NCBI RefSeq assembly: GCF_900099805.1
Contig: NZ_FNDR01000005.1
Location: 310,001 to 374,000, forward strand
DNA from: Variovorax sp. OV700
Lineage (GTDB): Bacteria; Pseudomonadota; Gammaproteobacteria; Burkholderiales; Burkholderiaceae_C
Length of the DNA stretch: 64,000 nt
Direction of reading: 5' to 3'
In this document: one piece after another, positions 34,514 to 50,199 of the stretch
Layout: every line of letters starts with the position of its first letter
How positions within the stretch are numbered: the stretch's first letter is position 1
Notes under the pieces: generated by a model
Told to the model about the DNA's origin: nothing
The model's input: the letters and a program-made list of their open reading frames with translations, nothing else
Database searches by the model: none
Made by a program: the position numbers and the translations under genes

Positions 34514-35470
34514 TTACTGGGATGCGTAGGCACCGCGCAACGGGCGTTCGGCGGCCGCCGTTGCGGGGCTTGGGCTGGTGCAGGGGCTGGGGCAGGGGCT
34601 GGGGCTGGGGCGCTCCACGCTGGCGCTGCGGGCGCATGCAATCGCCCAGTCCCCAACGGTTTGCATATAGATAAGCTGCCCTTCCGCCGTGCAGAACGTG
34701 TGGTCCACGTTCCGCATGAACTGGTATTGCAGGGCTTTGGCGTATGGCTCGCGGCCGAGCGCGCCGAGCTGGTCGCGATCGCGGTCGCACACATGCAGCG
34801 ATCCCGAATACAGCAGCTGCAGCGCGACCTTCCGCTCGACCAGGCGTTTCATGGCGGCGCCGAACCACGCGGCCCTGACTTCGGGCGGCTGCTTTTCGGT
34901 GAGGAAGCCGGGCAGCGCCTTTGCCGAAGGGTTGCCCGTCAGGTGGCGCAGCAGCCAGCGCTTGGCCTTGCCGGGGAAAGACGGGTGCGCGGGCGCCGCC
35001 AGGGCACGCCGCAGCGTGCGCTCCCAGCGGGCGCGACGTTCGGGGAAGGCGAAGCCGTCGAACAGCGAGAGCGCCACCACACGCGTGTCCGCGGCGGCCA
35101 CCGACACGGCGTGCTCCACGCCGGAACACATGCCGACGATCACGAACTGCCGGATGCCCAGCATGCTTTCGAGCAGATCCATGGCGGCCTGCAGGTCGTG
35201 CACCGAGCGGGTCTGCAGGTCGTGGGCCGAATCGAATGCATCGCTGTCGCCGACGCCGCCCAGATCGAAGCGCAGGCTGGCCATGCCGTGTGCCGCGAGC
35301 TCATGCGCCAGCTTGACGTTGATGCGGCGCGGCCCCACGCGATGGTTGGCACCCATGTTGAACATCAGGCAGGCGACAGTGGCAGGCACCTGCTGCGCGG
35401 GCGTGGTGACCATGCCCACCAGTGAGTTGCCGGCTCCGAACCGGACCGGGCTTTGCGTCGCGTCATTCAT
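34514..35470 (-). CDS. Alpha/beta hydrolase of exosortase-associated type (hydrolase 1-like)
   Basis: 318 residues. It has an alpha/beta-hydrolase fold: LRFDLGGVGDS oxyanion region, IVGMCSGVEHA nucleophile elbow and NVDHTFCTAEGQ with the probable catalytic His. The elbow reads G-M-C-S-G, so the nucleophile position holds Cys rather than Ser. Related hydrolases occur next to exosortase/polysaccharide loci, but no exosortase is seen here. The last ~40 residues (Ser-Pro repeats) are low complexity and encoded by a GGGGCT hexanucleotide repeat. ATG 35470 overlaps the preceding gene by 8 bp. It could release or transfer the NRPS product; this is inference. Confidence 0.68.
   Translation of the reverse strand: MNDATQSPVRFGAGNSLVGMVTTPAQQVPATVACLMFNMGANHRVGPRRINVKLAHELAAHGMASLRFDLGGVGDSDAFDSAHDLQTRSVHDLQAAMDLLESMLGIRQFVIVGMCSGVEHAVSVAAADTRVVALSLFDGFAFPERRARWERTLRRALAAPAHPSFPGKAKRWLLRHLTGNPSAKALPGFLTEKQPPEVRAAWFGAAMKRLVERKVALQLLYSGSLHVCDRDRDQLGALGREPYAKALQYQFMRNVDHTFCTAEGQLIYMQTVGDWAIACARSASVERPSPSPCPSPCTSPSPATAAAERPLRGAYASQ
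34583..34610 (+). repeat. GGGGCT hexanucleotide repeat with G-quadruplex potential
   Basis: Five GGGG tracts (34583-34586, 34589-34592, 34595-34598, 34601-34604, 34607-34610) are separated by two-base loops (CT, CA, CT, CT) on the + strand, which is the template strand for the leftward operon. This matches the intramolecular G-quadruplex pattern. It encodes the Ser-Pro tail of the hydrolase and lies about 100 bp before wza. Confidence 0.8.
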
Positions 35471-36281
35471 AGAGCGCACCCTGCAAGCGGTTGAGCGCAC
35501 CGGCCGGAACCATGGCGCTGTTGGGATAGGGGTCCGACGTCCAGTCGAGCCGGTGCTGGAAGTAGGCAAGCCGCACCGGCATGTGGCGCGACTGCTGTTC
35601 GGCCGCCCATTGCGCCGTGTGCTCGTCGCCGGGCGGCGTCAAGACCAGCGTGTCGTGCAGCGCCGTGAGCGGGAGCGATTCGGCCACCAGCGCACCGAGC
35701 TGCGATCGCAGCTTGGGCGAGAGCAGGGTGCCGAGAACCTCTTCCGGCATGGCGTCGGGCTCGCGCGCCAGACTGCGGCGCCAGGCAAGATCGGGAATGC
35801 AGAAGGTCGTGTCGATGGCGGCCACATGCTCTTCGCGCAAGGAACGCGCATAGCGACGGCCGTCAATTACCGGCTCCCACAGCACCAGCCGCGCGGGGTC
35901 GCAGCGCCCGTTGCGCGCCGCCAGCACGGCAATGGTCGCGCCGAGCCGCGCACCGACCCAGACAATGCGGCTTGTTGGCGCACGGCGGCGCAGCTCTTCG
36001 TGCGCGCAGCACAGGTCGCGCCGCCAGCCGTCGAGCTCGCCATCGGTCTCCTCGCCCGGCGAGTCGCCCGAGCCGTGGAAGTCGAAACGCAAGGTCGCGA
36101 CACCCGCCCGAGCAAGGCGCTCGGCCAGCACCTTGAACAGGCGGTGGGTACGCAGGCCCTCCTGTCCGAACGGCGGGCACACGAGCACCGCGGTGTCGCC
36201 CGGCCGCGCGTCCTCCGCAGCATGGAAGATGCCGAAGATTTGGCGCGAAGCGGGTCCGAACATGAACGGGTGCGCGGTCAC
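35463..36281 (-). CDS. Alpha/beta hydrolase of exosortase-associated type (hydrolase 2-like), no Ser nucleophile
   Basis: 272 residues. FGPASRQIFGIFH at the start, VCPPFGQEGLRTHRLF, LRFDFHGSGDSPGEE and IVWVGARLGATIAVLAA match the second hydrolase found with exosortase systems. The usual G-x-S-x-G elbow reads G-A-R-L-G, so the nucleophile is replaced by Arg and ordinary esterase chemistry is unlikely. The start is GTG at 36281, overlapping the phosphopantetheinyl transferase stop (GTGA at 36278-36281); ATG 36263 is an alternative. It overlaps the next hydrolase by 8 bp. The pair may act as a complex in processing the NRPS/PKS product or polymer, which is inferred. Confidence 0.66.
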   Translation of the reverse strand: MTAHPFMFGPASRQIFGIFHAAEDARPGDTAVLVCPPFGQEGLRTHRLFKVLAERLARAGVATLRFDFHGSGDSPGEETDGELDGWRRDLCCAHEELRRRAPTSRIVWVGARLGATIAVLAARNGRCDPARLVLWEPVIDGRRYARSLREEHVAAIDTTFCIPDLAWRRSLAREPDAMPEEVLGTLLSPKLRSQLGALVAESLPLTALHDTLVLTPPGDEHTAQWAAEQQSRHMPVRLAYFQHRLDWTSDPYPNSAMVPAGALNRLQGALYE

Positions 36282-36997
36282 AGGTACACCTCCGTCGCCG
36301 CATGAGGCTCGCTGGCGTGAACGTGCGTCTGGCGCCATTCGGCAAGCGCACCCACGCTGTCCGAACGGAAGGGCGCCGGCTGCAATGCGAGCCACAGGAT
36401 GCGACCGGCGACCGGCACTTCGACGCTGCGGCAGTCGGACTCCAGCCCGACCTCGAAGCATTCCGGCGGCACGATCAGCCCGAGGCCGATGGCCTTGAGG
36501 CACGCTTCCTTGCGCGTCCAGCAGGTGAGGAAGGCGCGGTGCAGCTCCGCGGCAGGCTGCGCGGCAAGCGCTTCGCATTCGGAGCGCGTGAAATACCGCT
36601 CGGCGAGCTCGAGCGCATCGGGCACCTCACGCAGCTGCTCGACATCGACGCCTAGCGGCCCGCGGCTGCCGATGGCGATCAGGCCCAGCGCACGGCTGTG
36701 GCTCAGCGAGAACCGCACGCGTGACCGTCCCGCGAGCGAGGGCTTGCCGAAGGCACCGTGATTGAAGCGCAGCGCCTCGGGGTGCTCGCCCGTTTGCGCG
36801 GCCAGTGCGTGGCGGAGCGCCGCATGCGCAGCCACGTAGTGCCGGCGATCTGAGTCGAACTGCAGCCGCGCGGCGCGTTCGCGTTCCTCGGTGGAGAGGA
36901 TGCCCTCGGCGTCGGGGCCGGCGTCTTCGTCCAGGTCGAGGTACCGGCATACCGGCGCCTCGACGGAACAAAGGCCAAAGAAACCAGCGTGTCCCAT
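36278..36997 (-). CDS. 4'-phosphopantetheinyl transferase (Sfp type)
   Basis: 239 residues. The motifs FSLSHSRALGLIAI, GVDVEQ (Mg-binding) and FLTCWTRKEACLKAIGLGL define an Sfp-type enzyme. It transfers phosphopantetheine from CoA to the conserved Ser of carrier domains; here there are four such domains in the adjoining NRPS and PKS proteins. The gene starts 6 bp after the NRPS stop and overlaps the next gene, so it is clearly part of the same operon. ATG 36997 has GGAG at about 9 bases. Confidence 0.93.
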   Translation of the reverse strand: MGHAGFFGLCSVEAPVCRYLDLDEDAGPDAEGILSTEERERAARLQFDSDRRHYVAAHAALRHALAAQTGEHPEALRFNHGAFGKPSLAGRSRVRFSLSHSRALGLIAIGSRGPLGVDVEQLREVPDALELAERYFTRSECEALAAQPAAELHRAFLTCWTRKEACLKAIGLGLIVPPECFEVGLESDCRSVEVPVAGRILWLALQPAPFRSDSVGALAEWRQTHVHASEPHAATEVYL

Positions 36998-37003
36998 GGT
37001 GAA

Positions 37004-42000
<4,997 letters not shown>

Positions 42001-42004
<4 letters not shown>

Positions 42005-45000
42005 GCTGCGGCCTTTCCGTTGATGAGTTGATTGGGTGACGAGGTGTCCGGCACATACCAGAAGGGCTGGCCGTCGATGTCGCGAGCCAGCACGGAGCCG
42101 TCTTCCTCGTGGCCCTTGCGATAGTCGAAGCCCGTGACCACGGTGGCCCTGCGCGGCAGGAAGCCGGACTCCTGCATCTCGGCCACGGATTCCTTGAACA
42201 CGCGGCTGATGGTCGCGATGTCTTCTGCGCTGTGCGCGCTGGTCAGGAAGCAGGGGAAGTTGTCCAGGATGTGGACGCCGCGGCTGCGCATCATGGCGAA
42301 CAGCAGGTCCTGCAGCGGATGGTCTTCGAGCCAGCCCACGCGCCAGAGCGAGGCGAAATGGCGCACGGCGATGGGCGCGCCCACCTCGACGCACCACGCC
42401 GTGAGTTCGCCGGCCATTTCGGCGGTGCTCGCGGTCAGGCTGGCCTGCAGCGCCGGGCCGGCTTCCTTCAGATGTTCGAGCGAGGCCTTGGCCGCGGCCA
42501 GTGCGAGCGGGTGCCGCACGAAGGTGCCGGCGAAATAGGTCACGCCGACGCCCGGGATCGAGTCGTCGCCGTACTGCCACGCACCGCCGTCGAGTGCGTC
42601 CATGAAGGCGCGCTTGCCGGCGATCACGCCGACCGGAAAGCCGCCGCCGATCACCTTGCCGTAGGTGGCGAGGTCCGCGCGCACGCCGAACAGTTCCTGC
42701 GCGCCACCCAGTGCGGTGCGAAAGCCGGTGATGACCTCGTCGAAGATGAGGCAGGCACCTTGCTGCGCGGTGATGGCGCGCACCTCTTGCAGGAACTCGC
42801 GCGGCTGGAAGTCGGGGCGGCGGCTTTGCACCGGCTCGACCAGCACGGCGGCCAGGTCGTCGGCGTTGTCGCGGATGAAGGCCAGCGCTTCGGCCGTGCC
42901 GTAGTCCAGCACGCGGATGTCGCCGAACATGCCGCTCATCACGCCTGGCGCGGCCGAGAGGCCCTTGCCGCCCTTGCCCGCGCGCACCAGCACTTCATCG
43001 AAAGTGCCATGGTAGGAGCCGGTGAAAGCGACCACGGTGCTGCGCCCGGTGACGGTGCGCGCAATGCGCAGCGCGGCCATCACCGCTTCGGAGCCCGTGT
43101 TGCACAGGGCGGCGCGGTCGCAGCCCGTGAGCTCGCAGATCAGCCGGGTCACGTCGGCGGCCAGAGGGTGCTGCGGCCCGATCTCGTAGCCGGCGTCGAG
43201 CTGCTTGCGCACCGCATCCTGCACGAAGTCGGGCTGCCAGCCGAACATGTTCATGCCGAAGCCGTTGAGTGCATCGACGTATTCGTTGCCGTCCAGGTCC
43301 CAGAGCTTGGAGCCCTTCGAGCGCTCGATGACGATCTGGTAGGTGATCTCCTTGGTCAGCGGCCGGAAGCCGTTGACCACGCGCGGGTCGGCCATGTGGG
43401 GGCGGTTTGCCGCGGTGAACTCCTTGCTCTTGCGGGTGCGCTCCACATAGCGCCGCATGAAGGTGGCCAGCCGGGCCTTCTGCCGGCCGCTCGGCTCGGC
43501 GGTGCGCTGGGTGTGAATGCGGGCGATGGCGCCGAACGCCTTGGTGACGTCGTAGCGCACCGGCTCCTTGGGTGCGCCGCCGTCGTCGGCGGAGGGCTGC
43601 GCGGCAGGGGACGGCACGGCCTGAGCCGGTGCGGCCGCGGCCGGCGCTGGCTGCAGGAGCACGGTGGGCCTGGCAGGGGCCGCGTCCGCTCCCATACTCG
43701 AGAGCAGTGCAAGTTGCTGCCGCATCAGTTCCATCTGCTGCGCGACCAGTTGCGCGAGCGGCGCGGCTCCGATGCCACTGGCGGCAGCCGTTGCATTCAT
43801 CGGCGACATGTACGCGGCCGGCTGCACCGCGATGCCGGCTTGCGCCGCCGCAGGAACCGATGCGGGAACGAAGGCGGGCGATGCCACCGGCGCGGGTGCA
43901 GCAGCCACGGGTTCGGGCGGCAGGCTCTCCTGCAGGAATGCGGCGAGCGTGTCGAAGCAGCGGTAGTTCTCCATCAGCTGCCGAAAGCTCAGGTTGACCT
44001 TGAAACGCTTCTTGATCTGAGTGGCAACCTGGGTCAGCGTGAGTGAATCCAGGCCGAGTTCGCCGAAAGCGGCACATCCGTCCGCCTGTGCCATGTCGAT
44101 GCCGGAGATGTCCTCGAACAAGGACCGCAGCCGCGCGCCCATGGGTTCGGCGGCTGGAGTGGACGCGGTGGAAAGATGTGGCGTGGGCGCAGCAGCTGTC
44201 ACGGTCGGCTCCAGGATGAGAGGTGGAACGAAGGGCGCAAGCGCAGGCTGAGCGGCAGCCGGCGCATCGGTTGGCAGGGCGGGCGGCGCGGAGGCCGGGC
44301 TCGCTGCGGGGGCCGCGATGTCGACCCAGAAACGCTTGCGCTCGAAGGGATAGGTAGGCAGACGCACACGCTGTGCGCCGGCGCGAACGGCGAGCCGGGA
44401 CAGCTCGACATCTGCGCCGCAGGTCCAGAGGCGGGCCAGGGCCAGCCGCAGCGTGCGGGCCTCGTCGGCCGGTTCGCCGTGCAGAAGCGACATCACTTCG
44501 CCCGCGCCGTGCTGGCGCACCAGCGTGGCCAACGTGTTGCGCGGGCCGACCTCCACGAACAGCGGGCGGGCCGCGTGCGCCATGGCGCCGCGCACCGCCG
44601 GCGAAAACTGCACGGTGCTGCGCAAGTGGCGGGCCCAGTACGCGGCGGTGGTGGCTTCCGAGTCTTCGAGCAGCCGGCCCGTGAGCGTCGAGAAGATCGG
44701 GATCGTGGGCGCATGCAGCGCCACTTCGCCGACCAGCGCTTCGAAGGGGGCGACGGCGGCGTCCATCATGGACGAGTGGAATGCGTGCGAGGTCTGCAGT
44801 GGGCGGGCTGCGATGTCGTCTTGCTGCAGCTCGGCCTGCAGGGCTTCGATGGCGTCGAAGGGACCGGCGACCACGCAGGCCGTGGGCCCGTTGTCCGCGG
44901 CAAGCGACAGCGACGGGCCGAGCCGGGCCGCGAGTTCGGTCGCGCCCATGCGCACCGACAGCATCGCGCCCGCGGGCTGGGCCTGCATGAGCGCGCCGCG

Positions 45001-48000
45001 GCGGGCCACCAGCCGGGCGGCGTCTTCCAGGCGCATCACGCCCGCCAGCACGGCGGCGACGAACTCGCCGACGCTGTGGCCGATGAGCGCATGCGGCCTT
45101 GCACCGAGCGACAGGAGCCGGCGTGCCAGCGCGTATTCGAGCGTGAAGATGGCGGGCTGCGTGACGGCCGTGGGCACCAGCGCCTGGGCGTCGGTGCCGA
45201 ACATCCGCTCGCGCAGGTCGAAGTCCAACGCGCCGCCGAAGGCCTTGATGCAGGTATCGAACGCGGCGGCGAACACCGGGTCGTTCGCATGCAGGTTCTT
45301 GCCCATGCCGGCGTACTGGGCGCCCTGGCCCGGGAACATCAGCACCGGCTGCGGCGCGCGCGCATCGATGCGGCCGCTGACGCGCCACGGGCCGTCGTTG
45401 CCGCGCAGCGCGGCCACGGCTTCGGCCGCGTCGCTGGCTACCACCGCGCGGCGGAAGGCGTGCGCCTTGCGGCCGACGCCCAGCGTGTAGGCGACATCGG
45501 CCAGCGGCACGCCTGGCGTTGCCTCCAGGTGCGCGGCCAACTGCTCGGTGGCCACGGCCAGCGCGGCCTCCGAGCGGGCCGACAGCGGCAGGACCTGCGG
45601 ACCCTTCGCGCACGTCGATGCGGGGCGCACCGGAGCTTCTTCGACGACGACGTGCGCGTTGGTTCCGCCGACACCGAAGGAACTGACGCCGGCACGGCGC
45701 GGCTCGCCGGCGCGCGGCCACGGCTGCAGGCTGGGCGACACGTAGAAGGGCGTGCGCGCGAAGTCGATGGCCGGGTTGGGCGCGCTGAAGTGCGCGGTCG
45801 GCGGAATCACTTCATGGTGCAGCGAGAGGGCGGTCTTGATGAGCCCGGCGGCGCCCGCGGCCGTCACCATGTGGCCCACGTTGCTCTTGAGCGAGCCGAG
45901 CGTGCAATAGCCCAGCGCGTCGGTGTGCTCGGCGTAGGCGCAGGTCAGTGCCTCGACTTCGACCGGGTCGCCCATGGGCGTGGCGGTGCCGTGCGCCTCC
46001 ACGTACGAGATGCTGCGCGCGTCCACGTTGGCCGCCGCGAGCGCCGCACGGATGACTGCCGCCTGCCCGTCCACACTGGGCGCGGTGAAGCTGGCCTTGC
46101 TGCCGCCGTCGTTGTTGACGCAAGCGCTGCGCAGCACGGCATAGATGGTGTCGCCATCGGCCTGCGCGTCGGACAGGCGCTTCAGCAGGACCACCGCGGC
46201 GCCGTCGCTGAACACCGTGCCCCGGGCCTGCGCATCGAAGCTGCGCGTGCGGCCGTCGGGCGAGAGCATCGAGCCCTCCTGGTAGAGGTAGCCGCTGCGC
46301 GTCGGGCAGGTGACCGATGCGCCGCCGGCCAGCGCCATGTAGCACTGGCCCGTGCGCAGCGCATGGAAGGCGTGGGCCACGGCCACTAGCGAGGTCGAGC
46401 AGGCCGTGTGCACGCTGACCGCGGGCCCCGTGAGGTTGAGCCGGTTGGCGACCCGCGTGGTGATGTAGTCCTTCTCGTTGGCCAGCATCACCTGAAACTC
46501 GCCCACCGCTTCGATGAGGTCGGGCCGCGTGCTGACGTGGCGCTGGAAGTAGCTGGCGTTGTACATGCCGGCATACACGCCCACCGGGCCCGGCGCGGCG
46601 TCGGGCACATAGCCCGCGCGTTCGAGGCATTCCCAGCAGATCTCGAGGAACACGCGCTGCTGGGGGTCCATCAGCGCGGCTTCCTTCGGGCCGATGCCAA
46701 AGAAGGCGGCGTCGAAGTTCTCGATGCCCTCGATCACGCCGCGGGCCCTCACGTAGGCAGAGTCGGTGCGCAATGCTTCGCTGACACCTGCATCGAGCGT
46801 CTCGTCGTCGAAGAAGCTGATGGTGTCGCGGCCGGCGACGAGGTTGTCCCAGAACTGCTCGACGTCCGACGCGCCGGGGAAACGGCCCGCGGTGGCGATG
46901 AGCGCGATCGCATCCGAAAGGTCGCTGGTGTCGACGGAGCGAGGCAGGGATGCGCGCGGCGCGGCGGTGGCGATGGCCATGGGCGATGCAATTTCGCCCG
47001 ACGCCGGCTCCAGCTCTGCCGCCATGGCGCTCGGCGTCGGATGCCGGAAGAAGAGAGTGGTCGACAGCGGCTGCGCGCTGTCGCGCTGCAATTCGGCCAG
47101 CACCTGCAGCACCCGCAGCGAATCGCCGCCGAGATCGAAGAAGTTGTCGTGACGCCCGACCTTGCCGATGTGCAATGCGCGCGCAAAGGCTTCGCACACT
47201 CGCTCCTCGGTGGCGTTGCGCGCCTCCTCGAACGGCTGCGCGAGTTCGGGGCGGTCGCCCACCGGTTCGGGCAGGGCCCTGCGGTCGAGCTTGCCGTTGG
47301 GGGTGACCGGAAGCTGGTCGAGCCACACCTGGGCGGAGGGCAGCAGCGCCGCCGGCAGCCGTGCGGCCAGGTGCGTGCGCAGCCCGTCCCACGAGATCTT
47401 GTGCGAGCGCGCGACGAGGTAGGCCACCAGGCGCAGCTGCCCATCGGCATCGGGCCGTGCCACCACGGCGCAGGCCTGCACCGCCGGATGGGCCAGGATG
47501 GCCATCTCGACCTCGCCGGTCTCGATGCGATGGCCGTGGATCTTGACCTGGCCGTCGCGGCGCCCGATGAATTCGATGGTGCCGTCGGGCAGCCAGCGCG
47601 CAAGGTCACCCGTGCGATAGAGGCGCTCGCCCACGTCGCCGAACGGATCGGGCACGAAGCGCTCTTCCGTCAGCTGCGGCTGCCGCAGATAGCCGCGTGC
47701 GAGGCCGTGGCCGCCGATGCAGAGTTCGCCGATCAAGCCCGTCGGCAGCAGCGCCATCGAGGGGCTCAGCACGCGCAGCACGGTGTCCTTGATCGGCCGG
47801 CCGAGCGGCACCGAACGCAGGTCGGCCGGCAGCACATGGGGAATGCGATAGGTGGCCGCGAAGGTCGTGCATTCGGTCGGCCCGTAGCCATTGCTGAGCG
47901 TGAGTCCCGGGAGCGCAGCCAGCGCGCGCCGCACGTGCGGCACCGAGAGCGCTTCGCCGCCGGTGATGAGATGCCGAAGGCCCGACAGATGCGCCGGGTC

Positions 48001-49425
48001 GTCGTCGATCACCGCGTTGAACAGCGCGGCCGTCAGCCAGGCGGTGTGCACGTCGTGGCGCGCAATGGTCGCGGCAAGGCCCGCGCCCGTTGGCACGCGC
48101 TCGCCGTGAACGACGCAGCAGCCGCCATTGAGCAGCGGGCCCCAGATCTCGAGCGTGGCGGCATCGAAGCCGAGCGGTGCGGCGTGCAGCACGGCGCGAC
48201 CCGGTGCCAGGTCGGCGAAGTCGACATCCACGACCAGGCGAAGGATTGCGCGGTGGCAGATCTCGATGCCCTTGGGCGCGCCCGTGGAGCCTGACGTGTA
48301 CATCACGTACGCCACCGATTCGCCGTCGATGGCCGGTGCGCGCCATGGGGCGAGCTCGGGAGGCTCGGCTTCATCGAGCAGCAGCACCGCCCGGGAATCG
48401 GGCACGAGGTGGCGGTGCGCCGACGTGGCGATCACTTGGCGCGCGTCCGCCTCGTCGAGCATGTACGCGATGCGCTCCGGCGGAAAATCCGCCGGCACCG
48501 GCACATAGGCGGCGCCCGCCTTCAGGATTCCGAGCTGCGCGACCACTGCGTCCATCGATCGCTCGAGCACCAGGCCCACGCTGTCGCCCGCACGCACGCC
48601 CAGGTGCTGGAGACGGTGCGCAAGCCGGGCCGACTGCTGGTCGAGCTCGCCATAGCTCATCTGCGCATCGCCCTCCGCGAGGGCGATGGCATCGGGCGCG
48701 TCAGCGGCCCGGCGGGCGAAAACCTCGACAACGGTGAGGCTGCGGTCCAGCGGAGACAGCGCGGCGTTCCACGCTGACAGCTGTTGCTCGCGGTCGGCCG
48801 CAGGGAGGGTGCGGATGTCGCCGAGGGAAGCGCCGACGCGGTCCATCAGGTCGGCGGCAGTGTCGGCGATGGCCGAGAGCAGTTGCGCTGCCGTTGCCGG
48901 GTCCAGGAGGGTCGCCGCCGCGTCGGCATGAAGACACGGCGAGCCCGACGATGTGGACAGCCAGAGACGAAGGGGGGCCTTTTGATCGGCAGTGCTGGCG
49001 GCGTTGCCGCTCAGCCAGACAGGGCCCGATGTCGCTTCGGACGAGTTCGCAGCCGCTGTGCGGCGTCGCTCGTCGAGCATGGCCAGCCAGTTGCCGGCCG
49101 TCTGGCCGGGATCAAAGGCGGTGGCAATCGCCGCTTGGCTTGTCGGCGGTTCCGCTCCGTTCCCGGAAATCTCGTGAAGAACGGGCTCCTGCGTGCCGAG
49201 CCAGCGGGCCTGCAAGAGAAGCCAGGCTGCTGCAAAAGGGGTGTCGGGCAGCTGCGCCGAGGCATCGATCCATCGGGTCCAGCGCAGTGCATTTTCCGGT
49301 TCGATCTCCAATACACCGCCGATCCGCTCGTCCGTTTTTTTTGAATTCAAGCGCGGCCCAAATGCATCTTCCAATGGAAGATGGAGGGGCGCGAATTGCA
49401 ACGGCAATGCGGATGGGGATTTCAT
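42001..49425 (-). CDS. Hybrid NRPS-PKS: (remnant C)-A-T-KS-AT-ACP-aminotransferase
   Basis: 2474 residues. An N-terminal 220-residue stretch resembles the end of a condensation domain but lacks HHxxxDG. Then A (225-720, TSGSTGAPKG 377-386), carrier (Ser769), ketosynthase (836-1265, Cys1009, His1145, His1185), acyltransferase (Ser1451; HAFH 1547-1550, malonyl type), ACP (Ser1794), an Ala/Pro linker (1836-1955) and a class-III PLP aminotransferase (2005-2440, Lys2257). There is no KR, DH or ER. Hand-aligned A-domain code D-A-L-W-I-G-G-T-F-K is one residue from the published valine code. Expected product: an amino acid extended by malonate, with the beta-keto group transaminated. The ATG has no purine-rich ribosome site upstream. 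Confidence 0.92.
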
Positions 49426-49475
49426 GGGGGAGATGTAATAAGAAATGCATGCAATAGATTGGCAGCGATTTACAA

Positions 49476-49490
49476 ATTCTTAAGAAGAAT
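49476..49490. promoter_or_regulatory. Palindrome upstream of the PKS gene
   Basis: ATTCTT-AAG-AAGAAT, a perfect 6-bp inverted repeat with a 3-base centre, 51 bp ahead of the PKS start codon. It has no run of T after it, so an operator is more likely than a terminator. The binding protein is unknown; the operon's own NarL-type regulator is a candidate. Confidence 0.45.
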
Positions 49491-49558
49491 GGATGTAGTA
49501 CGTAGGTTTGTATTTCTCTGGCAATCCTAGAGACTTTGCCTGGGGCGGTGTAGGTGAA

Positions 49559-49571
49559 AACTTGTCAAGTT
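49559..49571. promoter_or_regulatory. 13-bp palindrome containing a TTGACA element
   Basis: AACTTG-T-CAAGTT is a perfect 13-bp palindrome. Read leftward it contains TTGACA (49568-49563), a consensus -35 hexamer, though no good -10 was seen at 16-18 bases. It may be an operator or activator site for the divergent promoters. Confidence 0.45.
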
Positions 49572-50079
49572 GCATTCCAGAAACGATCGTTACATAACCG
49601 TACTACCTTGGATCACGTGAATAGGGTAGCCAGCGCCTTTACTGCTGAGTAGCGAGCCGAGCGCAGGCCCGGCGGTCCGGATTTTCCGATCCGCGCGGCA
49701 TCGCTTTTTCACGCAAAGGCTTTTAGCCATGGGACTCACTGTAGAAATTGCGCCCGCCGCCCGCATGAGCGATGCGCCCCCTTTCGAAGGAGACAATCGC
49801 CCCCTTTTTGCGGTCCGCAACCATGACAAAGCGCCTGCCACTGCGCGCGTCCGGCTTGGCGGGATTTGCTGGCGTCCAAGCGCGCGCCTCACCCGGGCGG
49901 TGATTCAAATTCGGTAGGAAACGCAGGGGATGGCTAGATCCGATTTCGGGTATCGGAAGCGGGAGAGGGGCCTGCCGACTATTGGGTAGGCGGCGTTCCC
50001 GGGTGGGAGTGCGACGGATCAGTGCCCCGGAGACTTACTACCTAAGGCCTATGCAGATCGGCAATGAGCGGTAGTGAAT

Positions 50080-50109
50080 TTGTTATTAACTACCCGAACC
50101 CTGTAATAG
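50080..50109 (+). promoter_or_regulatory. Possible promoter of the methyltransferase gene
   Basis: TTGTTA at 50080-50085, an 18-base spacer and TAATAG at 50104-50109 in an A/T-rich stretch, 90 bp ahead of the ATG. Moderate match only. Confidence 0.35.
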
Positions 50110-50199
50110 TTTTAAAAAATTTGGCAAGAAATCCGGGAGTCGTGTGATTCTCTGCAACAACTCACTTAGTAGTCTGGGGTTTTTGTTGAAGGACACGAA

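Larger units (their letters stand above)
49426..50199. other. Divergent intergenic region before the PKS/NRPS/EPS operon
   Basis: 774 bases without a convincing gene; parts are clearly more A/T-rich than the flanks. It must hold the promoter of the 30-kb leftward operon and of the rightward methyltransferase gene. Two palindromes (49476-49490 and 49559-49571) and a possible rightward promoter (50080-50109) are listed separately. Short frames at 49590-49892 (-) and 49729-49917 (+) have no ribosome site or recognisable product and were not called. Confidence 0.7.

Noticed and set aside
49517..49540. Possible sigma-54 promoter (TGGCA ... TTTGC)
   Set aside because: The GG and GC dinucleotides are 16 bases apart instead of 10.
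49590..49892. 100-residue frame (-) in the PKS upstream region
   Set aside because: No ribosome site, basic low-information composition, no family; region is otherwise regulatory in character.
49729..49917. 62-residue frame (+) in the same region
   Set aside because: No ribosome site before the ATG and no recognisable product.
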